64,000 nucleotides of DNA. Origin: Leucobacter sp042726155 (GTDB lineage: Bacteria > Actinomycetota > Actinomycetes > Actinomycetales > Microbacteriaceae). Made by a program: the position numbers and the translations under genes. The stretch covers positions 1,488,001 through 1,552,000 of the forward strand of contig NZ_JBHXHV010000001.1 of assembly GCF_042726155.1 (NCBI RefSeq), in the 5' to 3' direction. Below, in pieces: positions 16,775-25,148 of the stretch. Under the pieces are notes generated by a model, which saw nothing but the letters and a program-made list of their open reading frames with translations, had not been told where the DNA came from and did no database searches. Position 1 is the stretch's first letter, and every line of letters begins with the position of its first letter.

Positions 16775-19700
16775 TCAGCGGAAGTCGCGGGAGGCGACGC
16801 CGATGGGTGCGGCAAGCGGCTCGAAGGTCTGGGCAATCACGTTTACGACGCCCTCAGGGGAGCGCTCGAGCACGCCGCGCACGATCAGCGCTGGCGAGGC
16901 TCGCGCGACAAGCCGGTTGCGCGCCCACACCTGCGCCCACGTGACGATGTTGACCGTGCCCGATTCATCCTCGAGCGTGAGAAAGGTGATGCCGCTCGCG
17001 GTGCCAGGGCGCTGCCGGTGGGTCACGAGCCCCGCGACCTCCACCACTACGCCCGGCCGCGCGTGTTTGGTGCGGTCCGAGCGAATCACGCCTCGCGCGT
17101 CAAGCCCGTCGCGCAGCAGCGCGAGCGGGTGGGTGCCGGTGGCGACCCCCGTGGTCCACAGATCAAGAGCCGTCTGTTCCGCCTCGGTAAGCACGGGCAG
17201 CAGCGGCGGTTGCACGTGCACTGCGATCCCGGGAAGAAAGCGCTCGCGGTTGTCCGAGGCCGGAGCCGCCGCCCAGAGCGCCTCGCGGCGATCGAGCCCG
17301 AGGCTTTCGCAGGCGCCGGAGGCCGCGAGTGCTTCCAGGCGGGTGCGGTCGAGGTCGGCGCGGCGGGCGAGATCTGCCAGATCTAGAAACGGTGCTTCGG
17401 CTCGCGCGCGTTCGATGCGCTCGGCGGTGTCGCGCTCGATGCCGCGCACCTCGGTCAGGCCGAGCCGCACGGCAAACGCGCCATCCCTGCGGTGCAGGGC
17501 GCTCGTGTCAGGGGAGCCCTGCACAAACGGCCCCGGCGCTGGTTGATCGTGTAACAGGCAAGCGTCAGAGCCGGTCGGGGCTCGGTGATCCTGCGCGATC
17601 GCTTCGAGGCCAGAGAGCGCACCGGAGCGCTGCACATCGGGTGGCAGAATCTCGACGCCGTGCCGCCGCGCGTCCTCGGTGAGGGAGCGGGCGTTGTAGA
17701 ACCCCATCGGCTGCGCACGCAGCAGGCCGGCGAGAAACGCGCCGGGATAGTGGAGCTTGCACCAGGAACTCACGTACACAATCAGGGCGAAACTGATCGA
17801 GTGGCTCTCGGCGAACCCGAACCCAGCGAACGCCTCGATCTGCTCGTACACGCGCACCGCTTCGTCGCCGGTGATGCCGTTTTCTGCCATGCCAACGAAG
17901 AGCTTCGCCTTCAGGCTGTCGATGCGCTCCTGGCCGCGTTTTGACCCCATGGACCGCCGCAGCAGGTCGGCGTCTTCGCCGCTGCAGCCGCCCACGATCA
18001 TCGCCATCTGCATGAGCTGCTCCTGGAAGAGCGGCACGCCGAGTGTGCGTTTGAGCACCGGCTCGAGCTTGGGGTGCGCGTAGGCCACCGCCTCCTGGCC
18101 GTTCTTGCGGCGCAGGAACGGGTGCACCGCGCCGCCCTGAATTGGCCCGGGGCGAATCAGAGCGATCTCGATGACGAGGTCGTAGAAGGTGCGCGGCAAC
18201 AGGCGCGGCAGCGTGTTGAGCTGGGCACGGCTTTCAACCTGAAACACCCCGACCGCGTCGGCTCGGCAGAGCATGTCATAGACCCCGGCCTCCTCTTTCG
18301 GCACGGTGTTGAAGGTCCACTGCTCGCCGGTCGATGCCGCGATGAGGTCGAAGGTGTGACGCAGCGCGCTCAGAATGCCGAGCCCGAGCATGTCGAACTT
18401 CACGAGGCCCATCGTTTCGCAGCCCTCTTTGTCCCACTGCAGCACCGTGCGATTCTCCATGCGCGCGTGCTCAATGGGGCAGACTTCCCCGACGGGCCGC
18501 TCGGTCAGCACCATACCTCCAGAGTGGATGCCGAGGTGCCGCGGCGCTTTCTGGAACGCCTGGGCGAGGTGCTGCACGGCGAGCGGGATCGGGCTCTCGG
18601 GGTCCGTCTCGATCGTGCGTCTGCGCTCCAGACCGCGCGTCCAGGCTCGCTGCTGGCCGGCACTGTACCCGAGCGCTTTTGCTGCGTCGCGAACCGCTGC
18701 CTTCGGCTGATACGTGATGACGTTCGCGACCTGGGCGGCATTGCGTCGGCCGTAGCGTTCGTAGACGTACTGAATGATCTCTTCGCGGCGCTCCGAATCG
18801 AAATCGACGTCGATGTCGGGCTCCTCGTCGCGCAGGCTTGACAGGAAGCGCTCGAACGGCAGGTCGTATCGGATCGAATCGACCGAGGTGATGTCGAGCA
18901 CGAAGCAGACTGCGGAGTTCGCCGCCGATCCGCGCCCCTGGCACAGAATTTCGCGGCTGCGTGCCTCGCGCACAAGGTCGTGCACGATCAGGAAGTAGCC
19001 CGGGAAGTCTTTCTGTTCGATAACCTCGAGCTCGCGCTCGATACGGGTGCGGTGCTTGTCAGAGAGGGGCGTGCCGTACCGGCGCTCTGCCCCCTCCCAC
19101 ACGAGCGCGCGCAACCAACTCATCTGGGTATGGCCGTCGGGGAGCGCGAGCTTCGGGAGGTGCGGGCGAGCCGCACGCAGCGGGAACGCGAGTTCTTCGG
19201 CGAGTGGCACCGTGCGCGCGATGGCGTCGGGGTGCCGCGCGAAGCGGCGCAGCATTGCGGCCCCGCTGCGCAGGTGGGCTGCGCCCGATGCCGGGAGGTG
19301 AGGATCGAGTTCTGCGAGGCTGCGTCTGGCGCGCACGGCGGCCATTGATTCGGCGAGCGGTGCGCCGGCGGCGGTCGCGTAGTGCACGTTTCCGGTTACG
19401 AGGGTCGGCAGGCCGCGCGCCGCGGCGAGCTCGGCGAGCCGGTCGTTGCGCGGATCGTCGCCCGGGTGGCCGTGGTGGCTGAGCTCTACGTGCACGCTGT
19501 CGCGACCGAAGAGCGCGGTGAGCCGGTCGAGCTCGATCAGTGCTTGATCGTCGCCCGCAGCCCGGGTCGAGGCACCCTCGAGGGCGCGCCGCACAGCGCC
19601 CTTGCGGCAGCCGGTGAGGATCGCCCACTCGCCTCCTCCCGCAGCTGCGAGGGCCTCGAGATCGTAGAGTGGCCGTCCCTTTTCGCCGCCCGCGAGCTGC

Positions 19701-20233
19701 GCCTCGGTGATTGCGGCTGCGAGCCGGTGATAGCCGCTCGTGCCGCGGGCGAGTACGAGCAGGTGGGTGCCCATGGGATCGGTGGCGCCGAGCTGGGGTG
19801 CGTCAAGTCCGAGTGAGAGTTCTGCGCCGTACACGGTGAGGGGGAGCGTCGCCGTGTCGTCGGTCGGTGTGCTCGCCGCCTGTCGCGCGCGGGTGTCGGC
19901 GGCGTCGGCGAAGGCCGCGGCGCCGTAAAACCCGTCGTGGTCGGTGAGCGCGATGCCCGCGAGTCGCAACCGGGCCGCCTCATCAAAGAGGTGCTCGGGG
20001 GATGACGCGCCGTCGAGAAAGCTGAAGTGAGAATGGGCGTGGAGCTCGGCATAGGGCACGTCGGTGGCTGCGGGGTGCGCGACTGCTGGCGTTGCCGGCT
20101 GCGTTTTGCCCCCGGCCCCTTCGGCCGCGGTTTCGTCTGGTGCGGTCTCGGTGGCCGCCGTCTCGTTCGGTGCGCGGCCCGAGAGGCGGCGCTCGAACTC
20201 CTTCCAGGGGAGCGAGGAATTGTCCCAGCGCAT
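16775..20233 (-). CDS. dnaE2: Error-prone DNA polymerase III alpha subunit DnaE2 (ImuC)
   Basis: Polymerase subunit of the damage-induced mutasome, which copies past lesions with help from ImuA and ImuB. The 1,152-aa protein has an N-terminal PHP domain (YAELHAHSHFSFLDG). Its palm domain carries catalytic aspartates in PDIDVDF. A helix-hairpin-helix region and a C-terminal OB domain (VVEVAGLVTHRQ) follow. The start is the ATG at 20233 with GGAGG 4 nt before it; a longer open frame to 20452 would run through the tandem repeat and overlap imuB. It is third in the LexA-controlled imuA-imuB-dnaE2 operon. Confidence 0.95.
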   Translation of the reverse strand: MRWDNSSLPWKEFERRLSGRAPNETAATETAPDETAAEGAGGKTQPATPAVAHPAATDVPYAELHAHSHFSFLDGASSPEHLFDEAARLRLAGIALTDHDGFYGAAAFADAADTRARQAASTPTDDTATLPLTVYGAELSLGLDAPQLGATDPMGTHLLVLARGTSGYHRLAAAITEAQLAGGEKGRPLYDLEALAAAGGGEWAILTGCRKGAVRRALEGASTRAAGDDQALIELDRLTALFGRDSVHVELSHHGHPGDDPRNDRLAELAAARGLPTLVTGNVHYATAAGAPLAESMAAVRARRSLAELDPHLPASGAAHLRSGAAMLRRFARHPDAIARTVPLAEELAFPLRAARPHLPKLALPDGHTQMSWLRALVWEGAERRYGTPLSDKHRTRIERELEVIEQKDFPGYFLIVHDLVREARSREILCQGRGSAANSAVCFVLDITSVDSIRYDLPFERFLSSLRDEEPDIDVDFDSERREEIIQYVYERYGRRNAAQVANVITYQPKAAVRDAAKALGYSAGQQRAWTRGLERRRTIETDPESPIPLAVQHLAQAFQKAPRHLGIHSGGMVLTERPVGEVCPIEHARMENRTVLQWDKEGCETMGLVKFDMLGLGILSALRHTFDLIAASTGEQWTFNTVPKEEAGVYDMLCRADAVGVFQVESRAQLNTLPRLLPRTFYDLVIEIALIRPGPIQGGAVHPFLRRKNGQEAVAYAHPKLEPVLKRTLGVPLFQEQLMQMAMIVGGCSGEDADLLRRSMGSKRGQERIDSLKAKLFVGMAENGITGDEAVRVYEQIEAFAGFGFAESHSISFALIVYVSSWCKLHYPGAFLAGLLRAQPMGFYNARSLTEDARRHGVEILPPDVQRSGALSGLEAIAQDHRAPTGSDACLLHDQPAPGPFVQGSPDTSALHRRDGAFAVRLGLTEVRGIERDTAERIERARAEAPFLDLADLARRADLDRTRLEALAASGACESLGLDRREALWAAAPASDNRERFLPGIAVHVQPPLLPVLTEAEQTALDLWTTGVATGTHPLALLRDGLDARGVIRSDRTKHARPGVVVEVAGLVTHRQRPGTASGITFLTLEDESGTVNIVTWAQVWARNRLVARASPALIVRGVLERSPEGVVNVIAQTFEPLAAPIGVASRDFR

Positions 20234-20263
20234 GATGCCTCCGTTCGCGAGAGTGGTGTCGAT

Positions 20264-20330
20264 TGTGTGCGGTGTTGCGTGCGGTGTGCGGTGTGCGGTG
20301 TGCGGTGCGGCGTGCTGTGTGGGTGCGCTC
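20264..20330. repeat. 7-bp tandem repeat between imuB and dnaE2
   Basis: The 104-nt spacer holds three perfect copies of a GTGTGCG-type heptamer (about 20284-20304), flanked by degenerate copies. The sequence is almost purely G, T and C. It is not a CRISPR repeat (unit too short, no spacers) and carries no gene. Confidence 0.8.
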
Positions 20331-20337
20331 GCAGCGG

Positions 20338-21930
20338 TCAGTCGTAGCGCCCCTCGGCCAGCCACTCGCCGGCTTCGCAGAGCAGCAGCCAGGCGTCGCC
20401 GTCGGCGAGCTGCACCTGGATGCGGAACCGCGCGGGGGCGCCCTCCCACCACCTCTCGCGCACAGCCCAGGGCGGGGACCAGCCCGCAACGGCGGCCTCG
20501 AATGCAGTGGTCGCCACGCGCAGCTGAGCGGGGTCGGTGGTCAGCAGATCGTCCGCGTCAATCTCGACGGGGGCGCCCGTGGCGTCGAGCAGCGCGGCGG
20601 GGAGCGGCGTCGGAAACACGCGGCTGGGCACGGGACCGACGAGCGCGCCGGGCCACGGCCCCGACGCAGACGTGCGTGCGCTCGTGCGCTCGACGCGCGC
20701 GGTGCTCCAGGGCACGAACCGTTGCCGATCCGCGAGGAGGCGCCCGCCCGCGAGTGCGACCGTGCCCACTCCGGTGTGGCCGAGACGGCTCTGCGCGCGG
20801 CTGAGGTGATGGTGCACGCGCTCGTCTGGTTCGGTGCTCCAGAGGGCCGGCTCGTGTGCGGCGATGCGGTCGGTGTGTACGGGGGTGATGCGCACGCGCA
20901 CGACGCCGGCGCCGCCGCGATCTGTCTCGGTCGCGGCGGATGCGGCCTGCCACCGAATACGGCCGACCGTATCGGCCGCGGTGAAGTGCCGCGGGTGTGC
21001 CCACTCTCGTTCGTGGTGTACGCCAATGTCGTCCGTGAGCTCGACGCGGAGCACGGTGCACACGAGGCGTTCTTCGGTGAGACCGCCGATGAAGCGTTCG
21101 GCGAGCGCGCTGCAGGCAAACGCCAGCTGATCTGCCGCGTCGAGCGGCGTCTCGAATGTGAGGTCTACCGCGAGCTCGCGAACCGGTTCGCGGGGGCGCA
21201 CTTCGGCGCCGTGGCCAGCCCCAGAGGCGGTTGCGCGCCGATGCGCGGTGAGTCCCAGCGGCCCGAAGCGCTGCCGCACCGCATCCTCGGGAAGCGCCGC
21301 CAGCGCGCCGAGTGTGCGAATGCCGAGCCCCTGCAGCGTTTCGGCGAGCCCGGCATCCGTGGCGCGTGACACCGGGAGTGGCGACAGAAACGCCGGCGAG
21401 GCACCCGGCTCGACAATGCGGAGCCCTTCACCGGGCGCCGTGATGCCGGGGTCGGTCGACGCCGACCGCGCGACTTGCTCGGCGGTGAATCTGCCATCCG
21501 CGATCCCGACTCGCGCGTCAGGGAGGCCGAGCTCAGCCGCGAGCCTGAGTACCGCGGCGCCTGCCGGTGCCTCGCCTCCGTAGTAGCGCGCTGGCCCGCG
21601 TGCGCGCATGGCGCAGAGCCCGGGGCGCACGAGCTCGACGCCGGGCACGAGCTGCTCGAGCGCCGCGACGATGGGTGCGAATCGTCGCGCGTCGGTTTCT
21701 GGAGCGTGGGGGTAGACCGCGAGTTCTGGGCAGCGGGTCTGTGCCTCGCGTTCTCGGAGGCCGGTGCGCACGCCCTCCATGCGGGCGGCGGCCGAGCAGG
21801 CGATCACGATGCGGTTCGCAATGAGGGCGAGCGGGGCATCGGGGGAGAGCCCGTCTGCCGCGTCATCACGGAGCAGTGCGTGCACGGGCCAGTCGGGCAC
21901 CCAGAAGATGAGTGTGCGCTCGGCGGTCAT
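20338..21930 (-). CDS. imuB: ImuB, Y-family polymerase homologue without polymerase active site
   Basis: Adaptor of the mutasome that links DnaE2 to the sliding clamp. The 530-aa protein aligns with Y-family polymerases. However, the usual DxD of the first motif is replaced by WVPDWP at residues 10-15, so it is presumed catalytically dead, as is known for ImuB. The little-finger region and a long C-terminal tail follow. It starts at the ATG at 21930, which overlaps the imuA stop by 4 nt (ATGA), so the two are translationally coupled. Confidence 0.93.
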   Translation of the reverse strand: MTAERTLIFWVPDWPVHALLRDDAADGLSPDAPLALIANRIVIACSAAARMEGVRTGLREREAQTRCPELAVYPHAPETDARRFAPIVAALEQLVPGVELVRPGLCAMRARGPARYYGGEAPAGAAVLRLAAELGLPDARVGIADGRFTAEQVARSASTDPGITAPGEGLRIVEPGASPAFLSPLPVSRATDAGLAETLQGLGIRTLGALAALPEDAVRQRFGPLGLTAHRRATASGAGHGAEVRPREPVRELAVDLTFETPLDAADQLAFACSALAERFIGGLTEERLVCTVLRVELTDDIGVHHEREWAHPRHFTAADTVGRIRWQAASAATETDRGGAGVVRVRITPVHTDRIAAHEPALWSTEPDERVHHHLSRAQSRLGHTGVGTVALAGGRLLADRQRFVPWSTARVERTSARTSASGPWPGALVGPVPSRVFPTPLPAALLDATGAPVEIDADDLLTTDPAQLRVATTAFEAAVAGWSPPWAVRERWWEGAPARFRIQVQLADGDAWLLLCEAGEWLAEGRYD

Positions 21931-22577
21931 AGTGCGGCCAGCCGTCTGACAGGTGCGGTGTCGGGGGAGACGACCGCGCCCTGCTCGAACCGAACGGTGT
22001 GCTTCCTGGCGCCGAGCCGATCCTGCGACTGCACCACCAGCTCGCGGTTCGCAAGCACCCCGTGGCCGCGGCCCAGGCCGTCCCACCGGGAGGCCGTGAC
22101 GTGCAGCGTTGACTCGGGTCGCGGCCACGTTCCGGCGACGATGAGTGCGGCATCGTGATCGCGCAGACGGGCCGAGATGCGCTCGGCCTCGGCGGGGCTC
22201 GGGCGGGACGTGGGGGCCAAGAGTACGACGGTGAGTACCTCGGCGAGCGCGCCGGTGAGTCCCATCGCATCGGCTCCGGGGTGCGGAATGACGACGCATC
22301 GGTCGAGGGCGATACCGAGCGCGGCAGCGGCCTCAGCCCCGAACGAGGGGTCGCCAATCACCCCGCACCACGCACCCGACGCCGATGCCTCCGCGAGCAT
22401 CGCGAGCGCCAGTTGCCGCGAACCCTGCACGGCGTAGCTCGCCCCCATGCGCAGCGACCCGCCGGGAAGCAGCGGGCGCAGACCGGCCAGTGTGGGCAGT
22501 ACGCGAGCGTCGAGCCGCACCGGCTGCATCTCGGAGATGCGCTGCTGCAGCGAGCGGACGGTCGCGGGGGAGTTCAT
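21927..22577 (-). CDS. imuA: ImuA, RecA-like/SulA-related mutasome protein
   Basis: First gene of the mutasome operon. Its 216 residues form a degenerate RecA-like fold with GSLRMGASYAVQGSRQLALA in place of a true Walker A, which suggests weak or no ATP binding. It acts with ImuB and DnaE2 in SOS mutagenesis. The ATG at 22577 is chosen. The in-frame ATG at 22595 lies inside the LexA palindrome and would require transcription to begin within the operator. The stop overlaps imuB by 4 nt. Confidence 0.88.
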   Translation of the reverse strand: MNSPATVRSLQQRISEMQPVRLDARVLPTLAGLRPLLPGGSLRMGASYAVQGSRQLALAMLAEASASGAWCGVIGDPSFGAEAAAALGIALDRCVVIPHPGADAMGLTGALAEVLTVVLLAPTSRPSPAEAERISARLRDHDAALIVAGTWPRPESTLHVTASRWDGLGRGHGVLANRELVVQSQDRLGARKHTVRFEQGAVVSPDTAPVRRLAAL

Positions 22578-22584
22578 GCAGGTA

Positions 22585-22606
22585 TATTCGAACATATGTT
22601 CGAATA
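22585..22606. promoter_or_regulatory. LexA (SOS) box of the imuA-imuB-dnaE2 operon
   Basis: A perfect 22-bp palindrome whose core (22588-22603) is TCGAAC-N4-GTTCGA, the known actinobacterial LexA site. On the minus strand a -35 TTGACT (22612-22607) abuts it. The operator therefore covers the promoter spacer and ends 8 nt before the imuA ATG, as expected for direct repression. Confidence 0.92.
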
Positions 22607-22673
22607 AGTCAATCTCGCGGTCATGGGCGCGTCGCGGCCCGCACGGGGCTCGAAACTCGCGGGCCAGTCGGCG

Positions 22674-22679
22674 TAGGAT
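22674..22679 (+). promoter_or_regulatory. -10 hexamer TAGGAT, probable leaderless start
   Basis: TAGGAT ends 7 nt before the ATG at 22687. The divergent imuA promoter is only about 70 nt away. Confidence 0.5.
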
Positions 22680-22686
22680 GGTGAGG

Positions 22687-23010
22687 ATGAACGAGGACGA
22701 GCTAGACGATTACGAGCGCGAAGCCGAGCTGTCGCTGTTTCGCGAGTACCGCGATATCGCGAGCCAGTTTCGCTATGTCGTCGAGACTGAGCGACGTTTC
22801 TATCTGGCAAACGACGTCGATCTGAAGCGCCAAGATGCCGGCAGCGATTTCTACTTCGAACTCGCGATGACCGATGTCTGGGTGTGGGATGTGTATCGCG
22901 CTGACCGGTTCGTGAAGTCGGTGCGCGTGCTCACGTTTAAGGACGTCAACGTCGAAGAGCTGTCGGCCCGTGAGTTCTCACTGCCGCAGGAGCTCGCGCT
23001 CGACGAGTAA
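22687..23010 (+). CDS. DUF2469 family protein
   Basis: A 107-aa, strongly acidic and highly conserved actinobacterial protein of unknown function (family DUF2469). The sequence opens with NEDELDDYE and contains FREYRDIASQFRYVVETERRF and VWDVYRADRFV, the family's recognisable segments. It has no signal peptide or membrane helix. An upstream hexamer at 22674 sets the start; ATG codons further upstream lie inside the promoter. In related genomes it sits beside yraN and comM as here, so it may share their DNA-processing context, but no function is established. Confidence 0.88.
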   Translation: MNEDELDDYEREAELSLFREYRDIASQFRYVVETERRFYLANDVDLKRQDAGSDFYFELAMTDVWVWDVYRADRFVKSVRVLTFKDVNVEELSAREFSLPQELALDE

Positions 23011-23181
23011 CGCTGCGCGGGGTGTGGTGCTGAGCTGAGCGAAGTATGGTGCTGAGCGGTGGTGTGATTTCCGCTCACAACGCGGCCAGTATTCGAGATA
23101 TCGCCGACTTCTCCACATTCTTCTCAAACCGCTCCACAGCATTCTCCGCTGCACCCATGCTGGTGCTCCAGGAGGTGCAAC

Positions 23182-23595
23182 ATGGAGCGCACAACGGCAT
23201 CACGGCACGAGGTTCCGCCCAGTGGCGCGGGCGGCGAGTCACCCCATAACCAAGCGCTCGGGGCACGTGGCGAGAGCATCGCCGCAGCGTATCTCGAGGG
23301 GCTCGGTCTGCGCGTGCTTGACCGCAACTGGCGTACCCGACACGGCGAAATTGACCTCGTCGTCTCCGATCAGGGCGTCATCGTCGCGGTAGAGGTGAAG
23401 ACTCGCAGCGGCGCGGGTTACGGTAATCCCCTCGAAGCCATCACGGCCCGAAAGGCGGCGCGCCTGCGGCGGCTCCTGCTCGACTGGGTGCGTGGACACT
23501 CGGCTCCGGGGGCGGGCCTCCGCATCGACGCCATCGGTATCACCCTGATGCCCGGCGCCCCGCCCCGCATCGATCACCTGCGGGGCCTCTTGTGA
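23182..23595 (+). CDS. YraN family (UPF0102) putative endonuclease
   Basis: A 137-aa protein with the small nuclease-fold signature GEIDLVV followed by VEVKTRSG, giving the E-D-ExK metal-binding set of Holliday-junction-resolvase-like nucleases. The biological role of the family is unproven. GGAGG 7 nt upstream supports the ATG at 23182. Its stop overlaps the next gene by 4 nt (GTGA), so it forms a tight operon with comM and dprA. About 170 nt upstream carries only a short direct repeat of TGGTGCTGAGC. Confidence 0.88.
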   Translation: MERTTASRHEVPPSGAGGESPHNQALGARGESIAAAYLEGLGLRVLDRNWRTRHGEIDLVVSDQGVIVAVEVKTRSGAGYGNPLEAITARKAARLRRLLLDWVRGHSAPGAGLRIDAIGITLMPGAPPRIDHLRGLL

Positions 23596-25148
23596 GTGGC
23601 GTTGTATGCCGGGCGGCCTCCATCGCGCTCACGGGGCTGCACGGCACCACCGTGATGGTTGAATCTGCGATCTCTCAGCAGCTCCCCGGCATCGCAATCA
23701 TCGGCCTCCCCGACACGTCGCTCGCCGAGGCGAAACTGCGGGTGCGCACGGCGACCGCCCAGGTGGGGATGCCACTGTCAGATCGTTTCATCACGGTGAA
23801 TCTTTCGCCGGCCTCGCTTCCGAAACACGGCTCCGGGTTTGATCTAGCGATTGCGCTCGCCGCGCTCGCCGCATCGCGGCACCTCCCCGTCACCGGCCTC
23901 TCCGAGGTCGCACACCTGGGGGAGTTGGCGCTCGATGGAGAGCTGCGCAGGCCAGCCGGGCTGCTCTCATCGGCTGCTGCCGCTCGGTCGCTGGGCTTCC
24001 GGCGGGTGATGGTGCCGGAATCGTGCGGGGCGGAGGCCGCACTCGTGCCCGGCATCGAGGTCATCGCGGTGCGAGACCTTGCGAGTGCAGTGGGGTGGTA
24101 TCGCGGAGAGCCGGATCGCGGGCGCATCGTGCTCGCGAGCACCTCGACGGCCGTCCCGCCGGCCAGAGACCTCCCGGGTTCAGCGGTCGACATGGCCGAT
24201 ATCGTCGGCCAACCGGAGGCGGTTGAAGCCATGGTGATTGCCGCGGCCGGCAGGCACCATGTGTCATTGCTTGGCCCGCCGGGAGCGGGCAAGACACTGC
24301 TCGCGACGCGCCTTCCCACGCTGCTCCCCGAGCTCGCCGATGACGCGGCGCTCGAGGCAAGCAGCATCGCCTCACTGGGTGGTTCACCGCTGCTGGAGCT
24401 CGTGCGACGGCCACCGTTTGAAAATCCCCACCACACGGCCTCAACGGCCTCGATCATCGGTGGCGGGCAGGGCATCGAGGTGCGACCGGGCGCGATCACC
24501 CGGGCCTGTCACGGGGTGCTGTTTCTCGATGAGGCACCCGAATTTCCGCGCACCGTGCTCGACGCACTGCGGCAGCCACTTGAGACCGGGCGCATTGAGA
24601 TACACCGCGCACGCATCCGCACAGTGCTCCCCGCGCAGGTGCAGCTCGTGCTCGCCGCCAACCCGTGCCCGTGCGGCAACGCCGGGTCTCCCGACACGGC
24701 ACTGCGCTGCAAATGCACGCCGCGCGTGCGCGTGAACTATCAGCAACGCATCTCGGGGCCACTCGCCGACCGCATTGATCTGCGGCTGACACTGCACCGC
24801 GTATCGAAGGTGCTGCTCGATGACCCCCACGAACGAACCCCATCGAGCGAAGAGCTGCGTGAGCGAGTGGCGGGGGCTCGAGCGCTCGCCGCCGCCCGCT
24901 GGGCCGATACCCCGTGGTCGGTGAACGCCGACGTACCGGGAAGGTGGCTGCGCAGTGCACGCCTGCGGCTGCCGCGCGCCGATACCGCCGTACTCGACCA
25001 CGCGCTCGCGCGCGGTGCCCTGACGCTGCGAGGCTACGATCGCGCTCTGCGCGTCGCCTGGACGGTGAGCGACCTCGCCGGCAAAGACCGCCCGCGCCGG
25101 CCAGAGGTTGCCCGGGCACTGGCTCTGCGCGGAGGTGACTTCGCATGA
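23592..25148 (+). CDS. comM: YifB family Mg chelatase-like AAA ATPase (ComM)
   Basis: AAA+ helicase-like protein. Family members promote branch migration during integration of transformed DNA. The 518-aa length is standard. It has an N-terminal Lon-protease-like substrate domain, then Walker A GPPGAGKT, Walker B LFLDEAPEF and a cysteine-rich CPCGN segment with a later CKC. A C-terminal helical domain ends the protein. It overlaps yraN by 4 nt and dprA by 4 nt. Co-location with dprA fits a DNA uptake or recombination role, although no uptake pilus genes are seen here. Confidence 0.93.
   Translation: MSGVVCRAASIALTGLHGTTVMVESAISQQLPGIAIIGLPDTSLAEAKLRVRTATAQVGMPLSDRFITVNLSPASLPKHGSGFDLAIALAALAASRHLPVTGLSEVAHLGELALDGELRRPAGLLSSAAAARSLGFRRVMVPESCGAEAALVPGIEVIAVRDLASAVGWYRGEPDRGRIVLASTSTAVPPARDLPGSAVDMADIVGQPEAVEAMVIAAAGRHHVSLLGPPGAGKTLLATRLPTLLPELADDAALEASSIASLGGSPLLELVRRPPFENPHHTASTASIIGGGQGIEVRPGAITRACHGVLFLDEAPEFPRTVLDALRQPLETGRIEIHRARIRTVLPAQVQLVLAANPCPCGNAGSPDTALRCKCTPRVRVNYQQRISGPLADRIDLRLTLHRVSKVLLDDPHERTPSSEELRERVAGARALAAARWADTPWSVNADVPGRWLRSARLRLPRADTAVLDHALARGALTLRGYDRALRVAWTVSDLAGKDRPRRPEVARALALRGGDFA

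Noticed and set aside
20264..20330. Heptamer repeats as a CRISPR array
   Set aside because: Units are 7 bp, directly adjacent and without unique spacers, and no cas genes are present.
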